Assembly: GCA_003132865.1 (NCBI GenBank) | Contig: PKYZ01000831.1 | Location: 11,867 to 24,600, forward strand | DNA: 12,734 nucleotides | Source of the DNA: Bryobacterales bacterium | Lineage (GTDB): Bacteria > Acidobacteriota > Terriglobia > Bryobacterales > Bryobacteraceae | Reading direction: 5' to 3' | Shown: piece after piece, positions 1 through 6,488 of the stretch | Position numbering within the stretch: position 1 is the first letter of the stretch | Layout: each line of letters begins with the position of its first letter | Program-made: the position numbers and the translations under genes | Notes under the pieces: model-generated | The model's input: only the letters and a program-made list of their open reading frames with translations | What the model was told of the DNA's origin: nothing | Databases searched by the model: none

Positions 1-2393
1 TGGCTATTTCGAATGATGGCAAAACGCTGGTGGCGGCGAATTACTACAACGACTCGATAACGGTCTTCACCGGAGGCCTCGGCCACTGGTCGAAGGGAAT
101 AGAACTCGACCTGCGCCCCGGCAGAAGCAACGCCTGGCAGGCGGGCGTTCCGGGCGGCGAAGATCCGTTTTGGGTGGTAGTGAAGGGTAGTGGTTTGGAC
201 GCCACCGCGTATGTATCCAGCATTCGCGACCGCGAGATCGACGTAGTGAATCTGGGCGGATGGTCTCCAGGATCGACATCCTTCGCAGATTGGGCGCCAT
301 CGGTAACGGCCCGGCTCCCAGTGAAGGGCCAACCCAACAAGATGACGCTGAACGCGGCCCAGACGCTCCTGTATGTCGTCGAAGACCAGTCGGATACCGT
401 TGACGTAATCGACACCAAGATGAACGCGATACTCGAAACCATCCTGGTAGTCGCGCCCTTCCTGCCTGCCTCCCTGCAGAAATATAAGGGTGCGAACCCC
501 AACAGCGTGACGCTCTCGCTGGATGAGACGCAACTCTATGTGACGGATGGCAATCTGAATTGCGTCTCGGTGGTGGCGCTGAGCGGAAAGAATAGCGGCG
601 ATCAGGTAGTTGGTCTCATCCCGACCGGTTGGTACCCGAACTCAGTGAGCTTCAGCGGCGATGGCAACTCGGTGTACGTGATCAATGCGAAGTCGCCGAC
701 GGGCCCGAATCCCGACTTTTGCTATGGCGGCTACGGGCCGGTGGGGTGGCCCACTTGCATGGCGTCGAATCAGTATAATCCCCAGTTGACCAAGGCCGGT
801 CTCCAGAGCTTCCCGCTCCCCAGCGCGGCACAGCTCACCACGCTGACGGCGCAGGTAGTCGCGAATAACCGGTTCACCAGCACCGAGAGCGCCAGCGACG
901 CCGCGGTGATGGCGGCCGTGAGTCAGGGCGTCCAGCACGTTATCTTCATCAGCAAGGAAAACCGGACTTACGACCAGATTCTGGGGGACCTGCCAGTCGG
1001 CAATGGCGAACCTGCTTTGACTGAGTTTCCACAGGCGGTCACGCCGAATCTGCATAACCTGGCGCACACCTTCGTCACGCTCGACAACTTCCTGTGTACC
1101 GCCGAAGTCAGCTATGACGGCTGGCTGTGGACCACTTCGGCGCAAGCCCCCGACGTGGTGGAACGCCAATGGCCGTTGGCCTATGCGCTCCGCGGCCTCA
1201 GCCTGGAGTCCGAGGGTTTGAATCGCAATGTGAACGTTGCGATACCGACCCTCGCCGGGCGCATAGCCGCCGATCCTTTCACATCGTCCGATCCGGATGT
1301 GTTACCTGGGACGACCGATGTGGGCGCGCCGGATGGACCGGACAATGAAGTGAACTCCGGCTATTTGTGGGACTCCGCGCTGCGGGCGGGTCTCACGGTT
1401 CGCAACTATGGTTTCTTCATCGACGGTACTCTCTATGGAACGGCCACCAATGCCATTCCTGTGGACCCCACCCCGTTCGCAAACCACAGGACTGTGGCTT
1501 ACCCGACGAATGTTGCCCTCACTCCGTACACCGATCCATACTTCCGCGGTTTCGACAACTCGCTTCCGGATTATTACCGTTACCAGGAGTGGGAGCGAGA
1601 GTTCGATACCAATTACGCCAAGGGGGGTCTGCCTGCGTTGAGCCTTGTTCGCTTCATGCACGATCACACTGGAAACTTCCCTGTCGCGATTGCCGGTGTG
1701 AATACTCCGTACCGGATGGTAGCCGATAACGACTATGCGGTCGGCTTGCTGATTCAGAAGATCGCAAACAGCCCCTTGTACGCGAATAACACTTTGATTT
1801 TTGTGGTTGAAGACGACGCGCAGGATGGCGGCGACCATATGGATTCGCACCGCAGCATCGCGTTCGTGGCGGGCGCCTACGTGAAGCAAAACGCGGTGGT
1901 CTCCACGCCGTACAACACTATCGACTTCGTGCGCACGATTGAAGAGGTTCTGGGCCTCCCGCAGAAATTGGAGGCGCTGGGCTACCCGCCGATGATGAAC
2001 CTGAACGACGCGCTCGCGCATCCGATGACCGACATCTTCAATACGACGCCGAGCCCGTGGACCTTTACAGCTACTCCCTCGGCGTGTCTCTACGCCCCCG
2101 ATGTGACACTGCTGCCTACTCCCCAGCCGGCCGGCTTGACGCCGTGCCCAGCTACGTGGCACGCCGCGCCGTACTGGGGGCAGGTCACGAAGGGAATGGA
2201 CTTCACGGACGCAGATCGCGTCGATGCCGCGGAGTACAACCGCATTCTCTGGAAAGGGATAATGGGCGACAAGCCTTATCCCTCCGCGCCGACCGGAATC
2301 GACCTGCGCCAGAACCGCGAGAAGCTCCTCGATCGTTACCGGCAGTCTCTGAAGCAACCAGCGGTGGAGGCGCCGAAGACCGGCACGAACTGA
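1..2393 (+). CDS. YncE-like beta-propeller / alkaline phosphatase-superfamily phosphoesterase fusion (5' partial)
   Basis: The reading frame is open from the left edge (first whole codon at base 3) to TGA at 2391-2393, so the true start lies outside; 796 codons are visible. The GTG at base 30 is not the start, because the residues before it (AISNDGKTLVAANYYNDS) are the conserved line of a YVTN/YncE propeller blade. More blades follow up to about base 700 (NSVTLSLDETQLYV, then NSVSFSGDGNSVYVINAKS). From about base 940 comes a phosphoesterase domain of the acid phosphatase/phospholipase C family (PF04185, alkaline phosphatase superfamily): KENRTYDQ with the first metal/nucleophile region, TPNLHNLA, EVSYDGW, and the metal-binding EDDAQDGGDHMDSHR near 1809-1859. 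NCBI names such fusions bifunctional YncE family/alkaline phosphatase family proteins. It probably hydrolyses phosphate esters outside the cytoplasm; the export signal would be upstream of the window. Substrate unknown. It heads a probable operon with the next two genes. Confidence 0.9.
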   Translation, partial: AISNDGKTLVAANYYNDSITVFTGGLGHWSKGIELDLRPGRSNAWQAGVPGGEDPFWVVVKGSGLDATAYVSSIRDREIDVVNLGGWSPGSTSFADWAPSVTARLPVKGQPNKMTLNAAQTLLYVVEDQSDTVDVIDTKMNAILETILVVAPFLPASLQKYKGANPNSVTLSLDETQLYVTDGNLNCVSVVALSGKNSGDQVVGLIPTGWYPNSVSFSGDGNSVYVINAKSPTGPNPDFCYGGYGPVGWPTCMASNQYNPQLTKAGLQSFPLPSAAQLTTLTAQVVANNRFTSTESASDAAVMAAVSQGVQHVIFISKENRTYDQILGDLPVGNGEPALTEFPQAVTPNLHNLAHTFVTLDNFLCTAEVSYDGWLWTTSAQAPDVVERQWPLAYALRGLSLESEGLNRNVNVAIPTLAGRIAADPFTSSDPDVLPGTTDVGAPDGPDNEVNSGYLWDSALRAGLTVRNYGFFIDGTLYGTATNAIPVDPTPFANHRTVAYPTNVALTPYTDPYFRGFDNSLPDYYRYQEWEREFDTNYAKGGLPALSLVRFMHDHTGNFPVAIAGVNTPYRMVADNDYAVGLLIQKIANSPLYANNTLIFVVEDDAQDGGDHMDSHRSIAFVAGAYVKQNAVVSTPYNTIDFVRTIEEVLGLPQKLEALGYPPMMNLNDALAHPMTDIFNTTPSPWTFTATPSACLYAPDVTLLPTPQPAGLTPCPATWHAAPYWGQVTKGMDFTDADRVDAAEYNRILWKGIMGDKPYPSAPTGIDLRQNREKLLDRYRQSLKQPAVEAPKTGTN

Positions 2394-2450
2394 GCGCGGC
2401 TAGCCAAGAGTGCGTCCAACAACGGCGCCCATGCGGTATATTTCGGACTC

Positions 2451-2457
2451 GGAGAAG
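2451..2457 (+). promoter_or_regulatory. Shine-Dalgarno deciding the 2464 start
   Basis: GGAGAAG lies 6 nt before ATG 2464. It favours this start over the in-frame GTG at 2410, which has no such site. A TATATT at 2437-2442 could be a -10 element for a second promoter inside the cluster, but no -35 stands out. Confidence 0.6.
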
Positions 2458-2463
2458 TCACTG

Positions 2464-3798
2464 ATGCGTGGATGCATGATTTGGTTGGTAATCGCCGTGG
2501 CAGCGCTGGCACAGGAAGCCCCCGTTCCTCCCAGCGCTCAGCCGGGGTCGACGGTTCCTTCTGGCGTTCCTCTTCGTGTGGCGCTGGAACGCCGCGTCGC
2601 AATCAAGCATGTAGGTGAACCGATCCAGGGACGGTTGGTGGATCCAGTCTACGTTTACGATCGGCTCGTTCTTCCGGCCGGAAGTATAGTGGAAGGGCAC
2701 ATCGCCAAAATCGGCGGAGTTCCAATTGGCCGGCGACTCACAGCGATCCTGTCTGGCAACTTTACACCGCCGCGCGAGGTTCGTGCGCAGTTTGACGCCT
2801 TAGTGCTGAGCGACGGTTCGCGGCTGTCTCTCCGCACTGAGCCCTCGTGCGGAACAGCGCACACCACGCGTATCGCCAAGCCTCCGAAGAAGGGGGAAAA
2901 GCGCAAGTCCGCTCTGCAAGACGCTCGAGACGGGATCGCAGAAATAGACCGGGCGGCGATTCTCGCCTTCAAAGCGCCGGGCAAGATGAGCCAACTGAAA
3001 TCCAGGCTGTTCGCTATGCTCCCCTATCACCGGCAAGCCTGGTCCGCCGGGACGCTTTTCAACGGCGTCTTACAGGAACCTCTGACGGGGCTGGCGCCAA
3101 GTCCTATCGAAGCGTGGGCCGATCACCCTGCTGTTGCCGAATCCGAGGCTCAAGAGGTCACCGCCCGCCTGCTCACTCCGATCAGTTCCGCGACCGCCCG
3201 CAGAGGTGCGCCAGTGGAAGCAGTCGTGACCCGGCCACTGTTCTCGGCCGATCATGCCCTGCTGATTCCGGAAGGCAGCCTTCTTCTCGGGGATATCGTA
3301 GAGGCGCAACGTGCGCGTTTCCTTCACCGCAACGGGAAGGTGCTTTTTGTGTTCCACCAGATCAAGCTGCCGGCGGGCGCCGCGCAAGGCATCCAAGGCT
3401 ACCTGGAGGGTGTGGAGGCGAACTTCGATGCGCACCTTGCCCTCGACTCGGAAGGGGCCACGCGTGTCAGCAGTTCTAAGACCCGGTTCATCTTTCCAGC
3501 CATCGCGGTAGCTGTGGCCGGGCTGTCTTTTCATCAGGATTACAATGCCCAGGGTGTTCCCGATTGGGACATCGGCGGCCGCGCCGAGTCCGGGGCCGTG
3601 GGACTAGGGTTGATTGGCACGCTGTTGGCGCAGGTGGGTCCCCGCGCCTTGGCTTCGAGTATCGCCATCACCGGCGCTGCGTTCAGTATTTATTCGAATT
3701 TCATCGCGCGCGGAGCGAACGTGGTTCTCCCGGCCAACACAGCGGTCAAAATCAGCCTCAAGGCGCGCGACGCTGAAGCAGGCACTGCAACGCGCTGA
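2464..3798 (+). CDS. Secreted protein of unknown function with duplicated TrbI/VirB10-like beta modules
   Basis: I place the start at ATG 2464 (444 aa): GGAGAAG at 2451-2457 is well spaced before it, and the protein then begins with a Sec signal (MRGCMIWLVIAVAALA, cleavage near A16). An in-frame GTG at 2410 would bury that signal. Residues about 34-120 and 235-305 are two copies of one module: GEPIQGRLVDPVYVYD followed by LVLPAGSIVEGHI, and GAPVEAVVTRPLFSAD followed by LLIPEGSLLLGDI. Each is followed by a strand of the type VLFVFHQIKLPAG. This order (polar strand, LLIPxGS, LxG, later LPxG) resembles the C-terminal beta-barrel of TrbI/VirB10 type IV secretion proteins, as does the end (NVVLPANTAVKISL). 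A Gly/Ala-rich hydrophobic stretch lies at about 343-415. No enzyme motif is visible. It sits between two exported phosphoesterases, 70 bp after one and 26 bp before the other, so a periplasmic or envelope role is likely; the family assignment is inference. Confidence 0.82.
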   Translation: MRGCMIWLVIAVAALAQEAPVPPSAQPGSTVPSGVPLRVALERRVAIKHVGEPIQGRLVDPVYVYDRLVLPAGSIVEGHIAKIGGVPIGRRLTAILSGNFTPPREVRAQFDALVLSDGSRLSLRTEPSCGTAHTTRIAKPPKKGEKRKSALQDARDGIAEIDRAAILAFKAPGKMSQLKSRLFAMLPYHRQAWSAGTLFNGVLQEPLTGLAPSPIEAWADHPAVAESEAQEVTARLLTPISSATARRGAPVEAVVTRPLFSADHALLIPEGSLLLGDIVEAQRARFLHRNGKVLFVFHQIKLPAGAAQGIQGYLEGVEANFDAHLALDSEGATRVSSSKTRFIFPAIAVAVAGLSFHQDYNAQGVPDWDIGGRAESGAVGLGLIGTLLAQVGPRALASSIAITGAAFSIYSNFIARGANVVLPANTAVKISLKARDAEAGTATR

Positions 3799-3812
3799 AT
3801 TTACCGAACAAC

Positions 3813-3820
3813 AAAGGAGA
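3813..3820 (+). promoter_or_regulatory. Strong Shine-Dalgarno of the secreted phosphoesterase gene
   Basis: AAAGGAGA ends 4 nt before ATG 3825 and is the strongest Shine-Dalgarno match in the window. The gap from the preceding stop is only 26 bp and shows no promoter or terminator, so the gene is probably co-transcribed. Confidence 0.75.
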
Positions 3821-3824
3821 CAAT

Positions 3825-5798
3825 ATGGCCGTAAACAAGCTCCGGACCGTGCCGGTAGCGCTCTCGATCATGCTAGCGATCCAACCATTTGGAACGGCGG
3901 CGGCAGCCAATCCGCAGTTCCTGGCCGCACACAAACAAATGCTCCAAAAGTACCACCTGAACGATGCCGAACCAGGTCTGCCCTACTCGCAGCTTGTCAG
4001 CCTGGTTCAACAGAACATCAAGTACGTCTTCGTGCTGTACCAGGAGAATCGCTCGTTCGATTCGTATTTCGGGACTTTCCCGGGCGCTGAGGGACTCTAC
4101 AGTAATCCCGCTTCCGCAACCCCCGGCTTTACCCAGAAGATTGTGAATACGGACGGCACCACGGGCACCATTCAACCATTCCTCATAGGGCCAAGCCAGT
4201 ATGCCGCCGATACCGACGATGTCGACCACTCGCATCCGCTCATCGTGGCCAAAATGGACATCCAGAACAATGTAGCGGCCATGGACCAGTACGCAGTTAC
4301 CGAAGAGTTGAAGTACAGCCCGACCGGCAATCCGTCCCTCCAAGCTAAGCAGTTTGGCGAACTCACCATGGCTCACGAGGATTGCGACACGATCCCGATC
4401 CTTTGGGCTTACGCGCAGAGACTTGTCTTGTTCGACCATATTTTCCAGGAGATGACAGGGCCATCCACGCCCGGCAACCTGTCGATTATCGGAGCGCAAA
4501 CGGGTCTGACGCAATGGGCTTTACACCCCAGCGAGTCGAGTAACGTTCCGATGCTCGTTGACTACGACCCGTTCTGGGGATCTCCGCCAGACACTTCCGC
4601 AAACAAGTTGCCGGTCTCTCCCATAGACTATCCAGGCTACTCCACGGCGATCAATTTGACTTACGCGACGCTTCCTCTTTCCATGCTGCTGAGCACCGCC
4701 AAGACCGTCACCGCGGGGGACACAGATGCCGCCACCGACCTTGCCGATGTTACCGACGATGTCGACTTTCTGGCTAAACTGACGCAACCGGCGGTGACAT
4801 TCGGCTGGTACCAGGAAGGTTTCGACAAAGAGCCCACGGATCCCGACGACGGGCCTACCGATGCCAATGGCACGCACGCTTCGTATGTCACGCACCACAA
4901 CGGACCGCAATACTTTGGCTATGTGGCGAATAACCCGCAGATACGCCAGGATCTGCACGGCCTGGAGGACTTCTACACCGCGCTCGCCAATCACACTCTT
5001 CCGCAGGCCGGCGGTGTCTTCTTTGTGAAGGGTGGTGCCGCTAATATCTTTAACTTGAAGCCGGTTAATCCGGACGCCACCGTGCAGAAGTACTTTCTAG
5101 GCGATGACGACCATCCGTCTTACTCCGACTCGCAAATCAGCGAAGCGCTGGTTGCCGAGACCATCAACAGGATTGCCGCCAGCCCGTACTGGGCACAAAG
5201 CGCCATCATCATCACCTGGGACGATTCCGAAGGCGATTACGACCACGTGCCTCCGCCGATCGTCGCCACCGGTCCCGATCAGTCCGTAGTCAGCTTCGGT
5301 CCCCGCGTGCCGCTTCTGGTCATTTCACCCTTTTCGAAGGTGAGTTACATCTCGCACGACCAGGGTAGTCACTCGTCGGTTGTAAAATTCATCGACACGG
5401 TATTTGGACTGCCGCCGCTGGCAACGCTTCCCGACGAGCTGCTCGGGAGATATCTCGGCCTGGCCCAATTCGGCGAATCCGAAGTAGGACCGCATGACGC
5501 GCTGACTCCCGGCGTCAGCGACTTGCTGGATGCTTTGAGTCCCTTGCGCCTGATGGGGAGCGCCGAACCGTTGCCGCCGGATTTCGTGACGATTGCCGAA
5601 CCCTATGTAATGACACTACCGCAAACCACCGGCTTCGGCTGCGGCGATCTGGGAATTATCACCACGGACCGCGCTTTGGGAATCCCGAACAATATACCGT
5701 CGGATTTCAATCCCCGGCCGAGGACGAACCCATCCACCAGTGCAACAAACACGCCCCCGCCAGGCAGAGCCCGGCCGATCATTCGATACGACCGGTAG
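3825..5798 (+). CDS. Secreted phosphoesterase, acid phosphatase/phospholipase C family (PF04185)
   Basis: The protein is 657 aa and starts with a Sec signal peptide (MAVNKLRTVP then a hydrophobic core, probable cleavage after TAAA near residue 28). The family signature YQENRSFDSYFGTFPGAEG at residues 72-90 carries the conserved E74/N75 metal-site pair. Further conserved blocks are DVDHSHP, MAHEDCDTIPILWAYA, the FDHIFQEMTGPSTPGNL region, WDDSEGDYDHVPPP (residues 465-478, metal ligands Asp and His), and the C-terminal RVPLLVISPFSKVSYISHDQGSHSS region followed by FIDTVFGLP. Relatives hydrolyse phosphomonoesters or the phosphodiester bond of phospholipids; which one applies cannot be read here. 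The last about 35 residues are Pro/Ser/Thr-rich and lie outside the domain. It is not a recent copy of the phosphoesterase at 1-2393, which belongs to a different subgroup. Its 3' end overlaps the convergent thymidine kinase gene by 20 bp. Confidence 0.95.
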   Translation: MAVNKLRTVPVALSIMLAIQPFGTAAAANPQFLAAHKQMLQKYHLNDAEPGLPYSQLVSLVQQNIKYVFVLYQENRSFDSYFGTFPGAEGLYSNPASATPGFTQKIVNTDGTTGTIQPFLIGPSQYAADTDDVDHSHPLIVAKMDIQNNVAAMDQYAVTEELKYSPTGNPSLQAKQFGELTMAHEDCDTIPILWAYAQRLVLFDHIFQEMTGPSTPGNLSIIGAQTGLTQWALHPSESSNVPMLVDYDPFWGSPPDTSANKLPVSPIDYPGYSTAINLTYATLPLSMLLSTAKTVTAGDTDAATDLADVTDDVDFLAKLTQPAVTFGWYQEGFDKEPTDPDDGPTDANGTHASYVTHHNGPQYFGYVANNPQIRQDLHGLEDFYTALANHTLPQAGGVFFVKGGAANIFNLKPVNPDATVQKYFLGDDDHPSYSDSQISEALVAETINRIAASPYWAQSAIIITWDDSEGDYDHVPPPIVATGPDQSVVSFGPRVPLLVISPFSKVSYISHDQGSHSSVVKFIDTVFGLPPLATLPDELLGRYLGLAQFGESEVGPHDALTPGVSDLLDALSPLRLMGSAEPLPPDFVTIAEPYVMTLPQTTGFGCGDLGIITTDRALGIPNNIPSDFNPRPRTNPSTSATNTPPPGRARPIIRYDR

Positions 5799-6408
5799 GT
5801 TCTTGGACCGCCTTGCGGACCTTGAGGAAATCCAGCTCGGTCTGCTTGGGGATGCCCGGCTCGAAACAGCGGCGGCAGCGGGCTTCATACATGTCGGCGG
5901 CACCCACCACGATCAGGTCCTCGGCGCCGCGCAAGCGTTGCGTGTGCTTGCCCGGATTGCCGCAGCGCACGCAGATGGCCAGCGTCTTGGTGATGGATTC
6001 GGCATGCGCCAGCAGGTCGGGCATGGGCGCGAACGGGCGGCCCATGTAGTCGGTGTCGAGGCCCGCGACGATCACCTGTTTGCCGCTGTCCGCCAGGCGC
6101 TGGGCTACGTCGACCAGGCCGGGGCCCATGAAGTTGGATTCGTCGATGCCCACCACTTCGGAGCGCCAGTCGATGCGTTCGACGATTTCCTGGGCGTTCG
6201 CGACCACCTGCGACTTCATACGCAGATCGCCGTGGGAGACGATTTCGTCGTTCGAGTAGCGGTTGTCGATGGACGGTTTGAAGACTTCCACCCGTTTGCG
6301 CGCGATCATGGCCCTGCGGAGGCGCCTGATCAGCTCTTCGCTCTTGCCCGAGAACATGGGGCCGCAGATCACTTCAATCCATCCGATGTTGCCGCTGACG
6401 AATTCCAT
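5779..6408 (-). CDS. tdk: Thymidine kinase (type II)
   Basis: This 209-aa protein phosphorylates thymidine (and deoxyuridine) with ATP in the cytoplasmic pyrimidine salvage pathway. The Walker A loop is GPMFSGKS at residues 16-23. KPSIDNRY and the following SHG match the family. The catalytic Asp-Glu is D89-E90 in GIDESNFM, where most relatives have DEAQF or DEGQF. GLDTDYMGRPF at 116-126 is the conserved block before the lasso region. The structural zinc ligands are all present: C146/C149 and C178/C181. Length and order are normal for bacterial Tdk. The start at 6408 puts the usual short leader before GWIEVICGPM. It is the only minus-strand gene in the window, is transcribed divergently from the DPP IV gene (80 bp between start codons), and runs tail-to-tail into the phosphoesterase gene with a 20-bp overlap, leaving no room for a separate terminator between them. 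Confidence 0.97.
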   Translation of the reverse strand: MEFVSGNIGWIEVICGPMFSGKSEELIRRLRRAMIARKRVEVFKPSIDNRYSNDEIVSHGDLRMKSQVVANAQEIVERIDWRSEVVGIDESNFMGPGLVDVAQRLADSGKQVIVAGLDTDYMGRPFAPMPDLLAHAESITKTLAICVRCGNPGKHTQRLRGAEDLIVVGAADMYEARCRRCFEPGIPKQTELDFLKVRKAVQEPTGRIE

Positions 6409-6441
6409 GAGATTGCTTTAGCATGCCACAGCGCAGGCCGG

Positions 6442-6465
6442 CGATGGGCGATATGGGCGATGGGG
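6442..6465. repeat. Three short direct iterations of CGAT(AT)GGG in a divergent promoter region
   Basis: CGATGGG (6442-6448), CGATATGGG (6449-6457) and CGATGGGG (6458-6465) follow each other without gaps in the 80-bp spacer between thymidine kinase and DPP IV. They end 9 bp before the putative -10 of the DPP IV gene, a position suited to an activator or repressor site. The repeats are short, so chance or slippage cannot be excluded. Confidence 0.5.
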
Positions 6466-6474
6466 CTGCCGATG

Positions 6475-6480
6475 TACAAT
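6475..6480 (+). promoter_or_regulatory. Putative -10 element of the DPP IV gene (leaderless type)
   Basis: TACAAT lies 8 nt before ATG 6489. A transcript starting about 7 nt downstream would begin at or next to the start codon. No good Shine-Dalgarno sequence is present, and no clear -35 is seen at the usual distance. Confidence 0.4.
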
Positions 6481-6488
6481 GCAGGTTT

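Noticed and set aside
1302..2357. A 351-codon minus-strand frame opposite the propeller/phosphoesterase fusion
   Set aside because: The plus-strand frame has clear conserved motifs over the same bases; the minus frame is Arg/Val-rich and featureless.
2410..2463. Upstream GTG start for the secreted unknown gene
   Set aside because: It would place 18 residues before a signal peptide and lacks a Shine-Dalgarno site, whereas ATG 2464 has both a site and a signal directly after it.
1..5798. Type IV secretion locus suggested by the VirB10-like protein
   Set aside because: No VirB4, VirB11, VirD4 or other secretion component is nearby; the neighbours are phosphoesterases.
6423..6488. Upstream ATG start for the DPP IV gene
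   Set aside because: It would put 22 residues before the signal peptide and cover the iterated motif and the -10-like TACAAT.
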